Of a stretch of 59,781 nt of DNA, positions 16,403 through 25,071 are shown in pieces. The notes under the pieces were generated by a model, which searched no databases, was not told the DNA's origin, and worked only from the letters and a program-made list of their open reading frames with translations. Position 1 is the first letter of the stretch. Every line of letters starts with the position of its first letter. The position numbers and the translations under genes were made by a program. Source of the stretch: a virus. Location of the stretch: positions 1 through 59,781 of the IMG/VR virus record IMGVR_UViG_3300009419_000837. One strand, written 5' to 3'.

Positions 16403-16977
16403 GCAAGCCCTGCCTCTTTAAGGGCTTCAAGGACTTTCTTAGTGATTAACTCCGTAAGGTCGTTAACGTTAGCCTTTACCTCAGGTTCCTTAGCCTTTAC
16501 CTTAGTCTCAGATTCTGAGATTTCGGCTGTAACGACCTCCTGGGACTCGCTGACTGGATTTCCAGCTGATACCTCGAACAGACCTATGCAAAGGTCGTAG
16601 CAGGGCACGCCAGCCTCTTTAAAGGCTGCTTGAACCACCATCGATGCTGGGTCAGAAGGATTCCATAGCAAAAGCCCTACCGCGTCCTCGCCCTTGATCA
16701 TTTCAACCGTTGCTTGGACAGGGTCTTCCGCATTATGGACACTTGAACTACCAAGGCTCATAACAACAGAGTTGGCAGGGCATATAACCGTGGTCGGTAT
16801 CTCTAACTCGCTAGATACCTGATGTGCCCATATCTGACCTTGGCTTGGTCTATCGTTGAAAGGTAAAACTAAAACAACGTCTTTACCTTTGCCACGATAA
16901 TAATCTTCAAGCAAAGCTTCTACGTTGACTCGGGTTGTTTCCCCGTTACCTGCTACAACTACAAATCTTGATCCCAT
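16399..16977 (-). CDS. Hypothetical Rossmann-like protein, first of the replication block
   Basis: 192 residues: an N-terminal alpha/beta part with strands FVVVAGN, DVVLVLPF, TTVICPA and GLLLWNPSDP, then an acidic Glu/Val/Lys-rich linker and a C-terminal amphipathic helix. The alternating strands suggest a Rossmann-like fold but no nucleotide-binding motif is clear. ATG 16977 has a strong AGGAGG site and lies 45 bases after the tail gene, with no terminator visible between. Confidence 0.6.
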   Translation of the reverse strand: MGSRFVVVAGNGETTRVNVEALLEDYYRGKGKDVVLVLPFNDRPSQGQIWAHQVSSELEIPTTVICPANSVVMSLGSSSVHNAEDPVQATVEMIKGEDAVGLLLWNPSDPASMVVQAAFKEAGVPCYDLCIGLFEVSAGNPVSESQEVVTAEISESETKVKAKEPEVKANVNDLTELITKKVLEALKEAGLA

Positions 16978-17022
16978 GTGAATCCTCCTAGGCGGGGGAT
17001 ACTACACAGGTTTCTAGATGGG

Positions 17023-19269
17023 CTACAAACCGGGTTGAGCCAAGAACACCGAGAAGGTCGTGCCTACCGTTAAAAAGTTAGGAAGTTGGTCAATTAAGCG
17101 TAACTGAGTGGCAACACGGTTCTTGTAGTAGTGGGATCGGCTGTCGTGTACAGCGCCTTCCCAAATCAAGTCGTTTGCTGACGAGAACCCAGTGCTTCCA
17201 TCAAAGTATGGTTTAGCGATAGTCGCTCGCTCAAACATAGTTGAGTCTATGTGCATTGTCTGACCTACGGCTGGGTTATTCCAAAAGAAATAAGGCTTAC
17301 CGTACGCAGCGGTTGCTGGTGACAAGACAGAGTAAGAGATTCGAGTGAAGTCTAACTTTAAGTCCTGTACAAAAGTATTAATAGTTCCCGGAGTTAAATT
17401 TATGTTTGCTCCCGGAGATGAAACTTGAAAGTATCTTCCAGAAACAACAACTACTTCGTAATCTCCATCTAGAGTTACATCAGTAAAACCAAGAAGACGA
17501 ACCTGTTGACCTACAACAAGGCTTGTTGTTTCAGTTGTTGATACCGTTAAAACTCCGTCAGTGCGGTAGTAATCTGTTACCGAGTAGAACTCAGTTAAGT
17601 TTTTAGCAGCAGATTCTGTGTTACTAATAAAAGACTCGTTAGCGTCATACCAGTCTATACCCCAGCCACCCAACAAGTCTTCAGATCGATCTCCAGTAAA
17701 TGCTGTTCTTACATATCCGCTAGCGCTGTACCAAAAACCGGGAAGCACTGGCGCAAGATCTGTGTATGAAAGAACAACTTCGTCAGTAGAGTCGGCTTCA
17801 ATCTTTAGAGACACATCACTGTTGTTAGCCTCGTCTTTGATAAGAAGGTCACGGGTCATTGTTGCGTTATCAATAGACCAGTAAGTTGTGTTCACTTCAA
17901 AGCTAGGGTTTTTAAACTCGTTAACACGGCTTGCCTTCAATGTAATCTTCACATCGCGGGCTTCTTCAAAAGAAGTCGGACCTTCTGAACTTTGCTCAAG
18001 TTGCGCTGCATCCATGTAATGAATCTCATTCGCTGGAACAGCGTCTACTCGAATGTACGGAACAGCAAAGTACGCATTAACAGGGGCAACGCTTGTTGAA
18101 GATACTCGCGTGTTCCAGTTAGTTGCGTTGTTAGTAGCAAAACCTTCACCAGCACGTGACAGCTCTTCACCGTTTCGGTCGTACCAAATAATGTCTACTG
18201 TTACTACGCGAGCATTTGTTTTTGCACGTGATCGTACTGAGAACGTGTAAGAGAAACCTTCTTTTACAGGGATACCTCTGGTTTTAGGGGCAGACTCTCC
18301 ACAAGCAATTTCTATAGCGCCAGTAGTTGTTGTTTTTGTAATCTTAAGTGAGCCCGAAATTTTATTTGGAAAGTCGGTCAGTGTAGGTTCTGAGTAGGCT
18401 AGCACTTCAGATGCTGGCGCAACCGCTAGCGTTCCAGTTCCAGCCACAACTGCCCATCGACCAACAGATTGCTCAAAAGATGAGTCGTTGTAGTCAAGCA
18501 TTAGGTTCTTACCCATTGCAGTTGATTCATCGTAACCAGTAAAGGCTTTAATAAAGTTCTTCAGTCCTTCAAGACTTCCCTTTGACTTATTTATATACAC
18601 CGCATTACGGAGCAGAATTCTAGATTGCTGTAGACCAAGTTCTGGTTCGTAAGCAATACCAAACTGCTGCATCATTACTGGAATAATTGGAGCGTACGAC
18701 ACAGATGTGTCATATGTGTTTAAAAGCAAATTTGCACTCGTCTTGTACTGGTCGTACTCAACTGCAAATATTTGTAAAAACTTTTGTAGGGCAGGGTTTT
18801 CAGAGTTGTCAGTTACAGCAGACAGGTTGCTTGTCTTATAGACAGTAGGTAGTGCATCAGACATACGAGCCAATGAGTTGAAGTCCTTAGACGAGATTCC
18901 AACAGCATCTCCAGCTTTGATCCACGTTCCAGTCTGTGTACTGAGAACAAAAAGGCTGTAGTGGTATCCAGAGGCTGGCTTAAGACCAATTCCTGCTGGA
19001 ACAGTTCCCTCGTCGATGTAGTAGCCAGTAGAAAAGTTCTTTGGTTCATCTGAAATGATAGTTCCATCATCTACGGAAAGTGGGAACCCGTACGTATTGC
19101 GAACCAAACGAATACGAGACCAGTCACCAGTTGGAGGTGTCCAAGTCAACTCGATTCTTTGGTAACCAACGGACCGCGCTTCAAAGGGAGATGCGTCAAA
19201 CTCAACAAACGCAACAGACCCAGCGCCGTACGAACCTACGCCGTAGTAATCAATACCGTAACGTGACAT
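17023..19269 (-). CDS. Baseplate/tail protein (gpI-like) with carbohydrate-binding-like domains
   Basis: 748 residues. After a short Gly/Tyr N-terminus comes a fibronectin-III-like domain (ELTWTPPTGDWSRIRLVR), then a helical P2 gpI-like tail domain (LPTVYKTS to LKNFIKAFTGY, about 138-245). Two beta-sandwich domains with NPSFE-type starts (SSFEQSVGRW and NPSFEVNTTYW) resemble carbohydrate-binding modules, and a small VGQQVRLLGF module lies near the C-terminus. gpI-like proteins close the baseplate wedge and anchor fibres. It is the last gene of the baseplate block. Confidence 0.75.
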   Translation of the reverse strand: MSRYGIDYYGVGSYGAGSVAFVEFDASPFEARSVGYQRIELTWTPPTGDWSRIRLVRNTYGFPLSVDDGTIISDEPKNFSTGYYIDEGTVPAGIGLKPASGYHYSLFVLSTQTGTWIKAGDAVGISSKDFNSLARMSDALPTVYKTSNLSAVTDNSENPALQKFLQIFAVEYDQYKTSANLLLNTYDTSVSYAPIIPVMMQQFGIAYEPELGLQQSRILLRNAVYINKSKGSLEGLKNFIKAFTGYDESTAMGKNLMLDYNDSSFEQSVGRWAVVAGTGTLAVAPASEVLAYSEPTLTDFPNKISGSLKITKTTTTGAIEIACGESAPKTRGIPVKEGFSYTFSVRSRAKTNARVVTVDIIWYDRNGEELSRAGEGFATNNATNWNTRVSSTSVAPVNAYFAVPYIRVDAVPANEIHYMDAAQLEQSSEGPTSFEEARDVKITLKASRVNEFKNPSFEVNTTYWSIDNATMTRDLLIKDEANNSDVSLKIEADSTDEVVLSYTDLAPVLPGFWYSASGYVRTAFTGDRSEDLLGGWGIDWYDANESFISNTESAAKNLTEFYSVTDYYRTDGVLTVSTTETTSLVVGQQVRLLGFTDVTLDGDYEVVVVSGRYFQVSSPGANINLTPGTINTFVQDLKLDFTRISYSVLSPATAAYGKPYFFWNNPAVGQTMHIDSTMFERATIAKPYFDGSTGFSSANDLIWEGAVHDSRSHYYKNRVATQLRLIDQLPNFLTVGTTFSVFLAQPGL

Positions 19270-19272
19270 AGA

Positions 19273-19749
19273 TTATGAACCAAAGATAGAAAGGATGGCT
19301 AACTGATCTAATTGCGGTGCAGATAGTCCGTTTGGAGCAGAAATAACTCCAGCAGAAGAAACGCTTGCTAAAACTGTGTTGCTACTGTTTGTCCAGTTTT
19401 GCAAGTTTGCAGACTGCGACGAAGCGCCCTTTACGGTAAACGCAACGTTAGAGGCTGTGGCGTTAGTAAGGATCTCATTACCAGTTCTCTTAATGTACTG
19501 GGTGTGAGTATCTGCAACGATACCTGTTTCAATATTAGCTAGACGCTGAACAATTGTTGAGAACTGTGTTGAGTTAGCAAACGTATTAGAAGAAGACGGT
19601 GTTGTAGACAACGCTGGGTTTAAGCCAATGGTTGTCTCTAGCGCGACTACTTCTTCCTGTAAGGAGTTAGGGTCAGCCGCATCTACAATGTCTAGTGCGT
19701 TTACCTTTGTTGTAAAAGGTCTGATGCTTAATGGATAACTTGCTGGCAT
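19273..19749 (-). CDS. Minor virion protein, fibre-like
   Basis: 158 residues rich in Ser, Thr, Asn and Ala, with a DADPNSLQEEV-type helical start, a trimer-like linker and a repeat-poor beta tail. It lies between the J-like and gpI-like baseplate genes, where short fibre or spike adaptor proteins are common. No catalytic motif. The call is by position and composition. Confidence 0.55.
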   Translation of the reverse strand: MPASYPLSIRPFTTKVNALDIVDAADPNSLQEEVVALETTIGLNPALSTTPSSSNTFANSTQFSTIVQRLANIETGIVADTHTQYIKRTGNEILTNATASNVAFTVKGASSQSANLQNWTNSSNTVLASVSSAGVISAPNGLSAPQLDQLAILSIFGS

Positions 19750-19758
19750 TTTCTTCTC

Positions 19759-21225
19759 CTAGTCCGCAATTCCGCCATTGACAGTGATTGTTATAGTTCC
19801 TGCCGATGGAATTTCATTTACTAAAAACACAGCGTCATCTGTGCCAGTTTGAGATTCATCTTCTCTAGCCAGTAGAGTCACATTTGAGTATGAGACACCA
19901 GAGGCTCCAGCTAACGCTTCGATAACGTAGTGAAGAGAAATACGATCAGCAAAGTTCACGTTGTCAAACGCTAAAATCTCTGCGAGCGCTGTTTCAGCGT
20001 TTCTCTTTACAACACTTTGCTTGTATTGAGGTAGCGCTTGAATAGTTGCAGTGATATTGACACCAACAAAAGTTGGGGGGAACAAAGTTAAGGTTACGTT
20101 AGGAGGTGTTTTATCAATAAAAAACTGACCAAGTCTGTTTGATAACTGGTTAAACACAGGAGTAAGAGTTCCGCTACCGTCCGCACCAGGGTCTCCGTAA
20201 GGAGCGATGTAAAGGTTTACGCTTGTGTAAACTTCAGAGGTAGCAATTGCTTTTGCTACTCCAGTTACTTGAACAGCTAAATCACCGTAGTCACGTAGTG
20301 ATACAGCACGGTTTACAGCGCGAATACTTGAAGGAGCGTTGATACGGATTGAATCTGTTGACTCTAGATCGGCTCCACCACTTGCTGCTTCTGTGTTGTT
20401 TACACTTAGACCAGCCGAGTAGTTTGTAAGAATATTAGTGATGGTGTTGGCGTTTACGTTACCCTGAGTTCCTCCACCAATTCGGTATGTAACAAGGATC
20501 TGCGAGTTTGCAGGCGGAATGCGACCACTTACCGCGTCACCAAACACAATAGATGTAACTTCATCTGCGTCAGTTTTACTATAGAAAACTGGGTCAGTTC
20601 CCGCAGCGTCGATAATGTAAGGGACTGCGTTGTACACAGTGTCATTTACTGTAACGCTGATGCTGTTGCTAATAACTGGACCGTTTAGGAGTACAAACTC
20701 TTGATCTGAAGTTCCATCTGAGTTGCCAACTACTTCTTCAATAATCGTAACGCCTTCAGTAGCCAACACGTCTGCTTGGCCAGGTGTTGCTCCGACAGCC
20801 GCAGGCACAGATAGGACGGCGTCTGTTTCAAAAATGATCTGGGTATTAGCGCCGTTTACAACAGTGGTGCTTGCAACCTGAGTAAGGGCTGGGACAATAA
20901 TTGCCGAGCCAGTAGAGTTTGAGAAGGTTAAAGTAGCTGTGGCTGGAACGCTATCTGTTGGGGTGTAGCCCAAAATGTTAGCGATTCGCAATACGCTTTC
21001 ACGCTGGCTTGCGGTAGTAAGAAACGACTCGTTTGCTGCTCGGTCGATGTAGTAGTTGAGGAGGTCTCCCATATAGGAAAACATCTCAAGCAAGATAATG
21101 CCAAAGTCAGCCGAGTCACGGCTAGTCCACTCAGGAGCATACAGCGGAATAAGGTTGAGTAGGTCTTCTCTGATAGACGCGTAATCACGAGATGTGTAGT
21201 CAACTTGCGGAATAAAGTTAGCCAT
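19759..21225 (-). CDS. Baseplate J-like protein
   Basis: 488 residues with the J-family N-terminus (PQVDYTSRDYASIREDL, LIPLYAPEWTSRDSADFG, and an LLEMFSYMGDLLNYYID segment), then a beta-rich middle and a GVKAIATSEVYT-type C-terminal half. J-like proteins (P2 gpJ, T4 gp6) form the inner baseplate wedge. It is encoded directly after the gp25-like wedge gene, the usual order in myoviruses. Confidence 0.92.
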   Translation of the reverse strand: MANFIPQVDYTSRDYASIREDLLNLIPLYAPEWTSRDSADFGIILLEMFSYMGDLLNYYIDRAANESFLTTASQRESVLRIANILGYTPTDSVPATATLTFSNSTGSAIIVPALTQVASTTVVNGANTQIIFETDAVLSVPAAVGATPGQADVLATEGVTIIEEVVGNSDGTSDQEFVLLNGPVISNSISVTVNDTVYNAVPYIIDAAGTDPVFYSKTDADEVTSIVFGDAVSGRIPPANSQILVTYRIGGGTQGNVNANTITNILTNYSAGLSVNNTEAASGGADLESTDSIRINAPSSIRAVNRAVSLRDYGDLAVQVTGVAKAIATSEVYTSVNLYIAPYGDPGADGSGTLTPVFNQLSNRLGQFFIDKTPPNVTLTLFPPTFVGVNITATIQALPQYKQSVVKRNAETALAEILAFDNVNFADRISLHYVIEALAGASGVSYSNVTLLAREDESQTGTDDAVFLVNEIPSAGTITITVNGGIAD

Positions 21226-21632
21226 TACTGGATCTCCTGAATGAGTTCACCAGCTCGAGTAAACGAGCCAATTTTTGCGGTTACGCTGTCTTTTTGTTTA
21301 TTAGGTAATAGATAGTCTACATAAATAACGAAACCTTCGTCACCTAACTCCCCATACTCCTTGACTACTTTTACAGATAGTAGGGATAGTTCTGGCAAGT
21401 ACTGGTTAAAAGCCGAAGTTACAGCTCGACGTACGTACTCACCTACAGCGCCCTCTGGCTCGAACACGGAAGACTTTGCAAGGCTTCCAAAGTTAGGGCG
21501 CATCACGCGTTCACTAGGTAGTGTGAAGATGACTCCAAGGACACGATCTGACCATGTCTTAGAGACCAAGTTAGTTGTGTTTACCCCACCAGAGACGGTG
21601 AAAGAAAACGGCAAGGAAATTACTGAACCCAT
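21225..21632 (-). CDS. Baseplate wedge protein, gp25/gpW-like
   Basis: A 135-residue protein with the gp25-like pattern: VLGVIFTLPSERVMRPNFG, then a helix with EYVRRAVTSAFNQYLPEL and a final beta hairpin. It initiates sheath assembly on the baseplate in related phages. ATG 21632 forms TAATG with the preceding stop and has GGAG seven bases upstream; an in-frame start at 21650 is less likely. Confidence 0.87.
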   Translation of the reverse strand: MGSVISLPFSFTVSGGVNTTNLVSKTWSDRVLGVIFTLPSERVMRPNFGSLAKSSVFEPEGAVGEYVRRAVTSAFNQYLPELSLLSVKVVKEYGELGDEGFVIYVDYLLPNKQKDSVTAKIGSFTRAGELIQEIQ

Positions 21633-22312
21633 TATGACGCTCCAATCCAAAGCGGGAAGTTTGGATCCCCGCCCTCAAACATTGCCCATACCGGAGTATT
21701 CGGCTGGGGTTTCCATTTTCCAACTAGGTTTATAGATGCAATCACTCCCGGAATAGCAGGCCCAGTATTGGCGGCGTAAGAAGTCACAGAGATGTTAGTA
21801 GCACTAGCAGAGCCGTAGAACTCTATGTACTCTCCTACTTTTAAATCCAAGATCAAACCAGCAGTCATAACTACTTCAGCGCCTTGACCAGAAACGGTTA
21901 TTCTTGTACCAGTCTTTGGAATATTGACACCATTTTTTCTAATCCATATGTCCGCTGTACCAGCACTTGAGTTGCTTTTTACAATTACAGCCGAGAACTG
22001 TAGAAAATAGTCGCCCGTTTCTTGAACGTAGATTCTGTTATTAGATAAGTACATTCTGTTAGTGTCATCTTCAGCAAACCCAGTTATTTTAGTTGCCGTA
22101 TTTACGCCAAGCGCTTGAGTACCAGATGTGGAGAAAGACCCGTAAGGGTATTTCGTCTGGCTAATAGCTCCGCCTACTGGCCATGCCCAGTTAGTCACAG
22201 ATTGACCAAGAACCTGAGGAACAATCAGGGTAACGCGACCCAAGTTCTCAGGATCGTTTGCATCCGCTACAACTGCTCGGTACATGCCATAAAATTTGTT
22301 TTCAGAGTACAC
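21632..22312 (-). CDS. Baseplate hub/spike OB-fold protein with inserted domain
   Basis: 226 residues from GTG 22312 (AAGGAG upstream). The ends carry the gp5/VgrG-type OB fold: DPENLGRVTLIVPQVLG near the N-terminus and PNTPVWAMFEGGDPNFPLW at the C-terminus. Between them (about 50-195) lies a beta domain with YFLQFSAVIV, IWIRKNGVNIP and VGEYIEFYG, resembling C1q/TNF-type jelly rolls. The hub spike would thus carry a second beta domain within its OB fold. Confidence 0.7.
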   Translation of the reverse strand: MYSENKFYGMYRAVVADANDPENLGRVTLIVPQVLGQSVTNWAWPVGGAISQTKYPYGSFSTSGTQALGVNTATKITGFAEDDTNRMYLSNNRIYVQETGDYFLQFSAVIVKSNSSAGTADIWIRKNGVNIPKTGTRITVSGQGAEVVMTAGLILDLKVGEYIEFYGSASATNISVTSYAANTGPAIPGVIASINLVGKWKPQPNTPVWAMFEGGDPNFPLWIGAS

Positions 22313-22372
22313 CTTTACTCCTTAACTTTTTAACGACAGTTTGAGGCCTTGTTTTAGTTTTGGTGATGTTGG

Positions 22373-23641
22373 TCAAGTTCCCGAAGGGCTAACCCACTTC
22401 TTAGCAATAATGACTTGGTTTGCTGTTTTTGGTTTTGTTCTGTTCTTAATGTTTCCAAAACCTACTTGAGCGTTTTTAGTTGGAGAAAGTGAGCCAGTTT
22501 TTAAAGTGGTCTTTGGCTTTTTGTTGGTCTGTCGTACGTTAGGAATAATCTTTCGTTTAGCGCGAGAGTTTGGCACTCTAACCACTTTATTATCGGCACC
22601 AGCAACTGCACTGCCCAATGAGTCTGTTCCTAGAGTTAACTCTGTTGTGTACATGAACTGTGTGTAGCCAGTTGATGTTAGTTTGTGTTCGGCTTCTAAG
22701 ATGACCCAAAAACCTGAGTAGTCCTCGTTCACTCCGTCGATAAAAACAGGAACATCGGGATGAAGCCCTGGGTCGCCTAACGCCTCTGCCTTAGCACGGT
22801 AAGGAAATCTATTACGTTGATCAGACGACTCAGATTCACTTTTAGCAACACTGTAATCGTTTGCGACAGTTGCGCTAGAAAATCTATCAAAAAATTCTGG
22901 TTCAGATCGTGTCTTTGTTGTTTTTGGGCGCAATTGGTTAGTCACTTGAATAACTTTACCTGTGTAAGCGTCCACGCCAGATACAGCAGTTGCAGACTTG
23001 TATTCCCCATCGTGCTCCAAGCTTTCACCAATTAAAGGGTTGAACGAGTACAGGGTGCTTCCCGCTGGGTCGTCTGCGTCTCTAAGGGTCAAGATTTGAG
23101 CGTTTTCTCTTCCTTCTTCGTACACTTTAAGCATTGGCTGAAAGTGAATCTCAGCGTTTTTAAATCTAGCAGAGTACCCGCACTGCTTAGCCAACTTGTT
23201 AATCATTTCCATGTCGGTAAGCCCAGCTTGAGATATTTGAGGATATACGCGTGGGTGCGGGGCTACTCGGTATGCAAAGTTGTTGCGTTTTGCAATTTCA
23301 ATAACAATTTCAGAAGCAGTTCGATTTTTATAGGTTGTTTGAGAAGTCTGCTTTAAGTAGTACGATGCTCCAATAAAGTGAACTTCTACATAGTTTTTTC
23401 CAGGAGTGAGGTTAGGCTTAATGTGGTGCACGTACCCACTAAAAGTCTCTACATTGTTATCGCCCTGAAGGGTGAACCGCATAGGAGTTCCCGGACGAAC
23501 GTTGTTGTAGGCAGGGTTCCAGTCACGAAACTTGAATGTTGCAAAATCGTGCTTGTATCTAGACTGCCAAAAGTTCATCTCTAGAACTTGCACAAGTTCT
23601 TCGTCTGCGTTTGGAAACTCAACACTTACAAAGTTATACAT
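22373..23641 (-). CDS. Baseplate hub protein, gpD/gp27-like
   Basis: 422 residues. The first 330 fit the late-control gpD fold: a tube-like beta start, PGTPMRFTLQ and FSGYVHHIKP, then the helix EIVIEIAKRNNF and the QCGYSARF region. The last 80 residues are basic and low-complexity (Lys/Arg/Asn/Pro). It should form the trimeric hub below the tube. It is encoded between the LysM gene and the OB-fold spike gene. Confidence 0.8.
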   Translation of the reverse strand: MYNFVSVEFPNADEELVQVLEMNFWQSRYKHDFATFKFRDWNPAYNNVRPGTPMRFTLQGDNNVETFSGYVHHIKPNLTPGKNYVEVHFIGASYYLKQTSQTTYKNRTASEIVIEIAKRNNFAYRVAPHPRVYPQISQAGLTDMEMINKLAKQCGYSARFKNAEIHFQPMLKVYEEGRENAQILTLRDADDPAGSTLYSFNPLIGESLEHDGEYKSATAVSGVDAYTGKVIQVTNQLRPKTTKTRSEPEFFDRFSSATVANDYSVAKSESESSDQRNRFPYRAKAEALGDPGLHPDVPVFIDGVNEDYSGFWVILEAEHKLTSTGYTQFMYTTELTLGTDSLGSAVAGADNKVVRVPNSRAKRKIIPNVRQTNKKPKTTLKTGSLSPTKNAQVGFGNIKNRTKPKTANQVIIAKKWVSPSGT

Positions 23642-23915
23642 TTGGTATCCTCAACACCTGTCCTGGCCGTATATTGTCTGGGTCAGAGATATCAGGATTG
23701 TGGTCAAGAATTGTCCACCACATGTCAGGGCGGTCGTAGTATCGCTGAGCGATGCTATCTAGTCTTTCTCCCTCGATGTAGGTGTGCTCTAGGTAAGAAA
23801 AAGTTCCTAATTCGTCAAAACTGTAAAACACAACAGCGTTTGCATCAGCATCCTGTGAGGTAGAAACGAAGTCAACAACAGAGTATTCGTATCTAGATCC
23901 TTGAAAGATTCCCAT
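23634..23915 (-). CDS. LysM-domain baseplate protein (gp53-like)
   Basis: A 93-residue protein with a C-terminal LysM fold (HTYIEGERLDSIAQRYYDRP, then WWTILDHNPDI and PGQVLRIP). In contractile phages LysM proteins of the T4 gp53 or P2 gpX type sit in the baseplate centre or wedge. It overlaps the hub gene by 8 bases. Confidence 0.82.
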   Translation of the reverse strand: MGIFQGSRYEYSVVDFVSTSQDADANAVVFYSFDELGTFSYLEHTYIEGERLDSIAQRYYDRPDMWWTILDHNPDISDPDNIRPGQVLRIPNV

Positions 23916-23922
23916 GGTTCTC

Positions 23923-25071
23923 CTACTTAGTTGGGGCTACTGGAGCCGCTGTACCGTCGCTTGCAATACCCGCAGATGCCATCAAGTTCATTGAGATCTG
24001 AACGTCTGTGCGGAATGGGGTCATATCTTGGCTAAAAGCTAAGTGATTAACAGTCAATCCGTTAATGTACCCAATGTATGAAGATGGACCAATGTCTACT
24101 CGAAGAAGCGTTGCAGACAAATAACCAATATCAGAAGTGTTTCTTCCACTGATGCTCTTCCAGTTAGGTCCGTTTACCGCTTTGTAGATGTATTCAATAT
24201 CAGCCAGAGTGCCTAGTTCTAAAAGTTCTCTGATCTTATCTCGCATACTTTCACCGGGAACTAAAGAGAACCCAGTAGAGTAATACTGCGCCATTTGATC
24301 GATTGCTGGACCCTCTGTTGAAGCAGCCAAGATACCTGCAAGAGTAGTTGTGTTTACTGAACCTGAACTTCCAGCAACCGCTAAAGATGCTGGAGAAATA
24401 AGGTTCAAAGAAGACGCGTAGTCTTTTTTAAGCAAGTTTCGTAAACAAGTAAAGTCGTTTGTTCTATCAACTCTGATTGTAAAACTGATGGTTTCTCCGC
24501 TAGGGAAGGCTCCAGCTACACCTACGAAACGATCCGCTGGTGTAGGAGTAACTTCTGTGTTTAAAGAAACAGATGTAGAAAACGTTTCTGGGTTCCATAA
24601 GAACTGGAATCCGTACTTTCGGTCATCTCCATCGATCTGATTTTTTGGATTACCCTTAACGTTACTTGCGTAACTGTTTTTGGTGTTTGCATACCACCAT
24701 AGACGACCGCGTCGGTATCTTTCATCTACCGTACCCAACTTAGGGTTCAACGGATCGACATACACATCTGGGTGCATATCTATCGCACGAACTGGCAAAC
24801 TCCACTTGTGTGGTGGAAGGTTCCAGCGGTAGTTTAAAGGTTCTGTAGGAGGTTGCTTATCAGCATCTACCTTAGGCTTCTTCTTAAGAGCCGCCGCCGC
24901 TTTAGCAGCAGCCTTTTGTGCTTCTGCTTCTTTTTTAGCTCTAGCAGCCGCTCCGCGCTTTAAGCGTTCGGTCTCTCCCGGAATTCTAGCAATTCGTGCT
25001 CGTTCTCTTTCAGAGGCCGCTGCTGCTGCGCGAGCAGAGTCCGGGCTACTGGTTACGATGTTCTGAGACAT
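23923..25071 (-). CDS. Tail/baseplate protein with Ala-Lys-rich N-terminus (CIS tube initiator-like)
   Basis: 382 residues: an Ala/Lys/Arg/Glu helical N-terminal region (10-70), a Pro-rich linker, then a beta domain with FLWNPETFSTSVSLN and SGETISFTIRVDR, which recalls tail-tube-initiator-type proteins of contractile injection systems, and a LSATLLRVDIGPSSYIGYI segment. It lies between the tape measure and LysM genes, the expected place for a tube initiator. Family call is tentative. Confidence 0.6.
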   Translation of the reverse strand: MSQNIVTSSPDSARAAAAASERERARIARIPGETERLKRGAAARAKKEAEAQKAAAKAAAALKKKPKVDADKQPPTEPLNYRWNLPPHKWSLPVRAIDMHPDVYVDPLNPKLGTVDERYRRGRLWWYANTKNSYASNVKGNPKNQIDGDDRKYGFQFLWNPETFSTSVSLNTEVTPTPADRFVGVAGAFPSGETISFTIRVDRTNDFTCLRNLLKKDYASSLNLISPASLAVAGSSGSVNTTTLAGILAASTEGPAIDQMAQYYSTGFSLVPGESMRDKIRELLELGTLADIEYIYKAVNGPNWKSISGRNTSDIGYLSATLLRVDIGPSSYIGYINGLTVNHLAFSQDMTPFRTDVQISMNLMASAGIASDGTAAPVAPTK

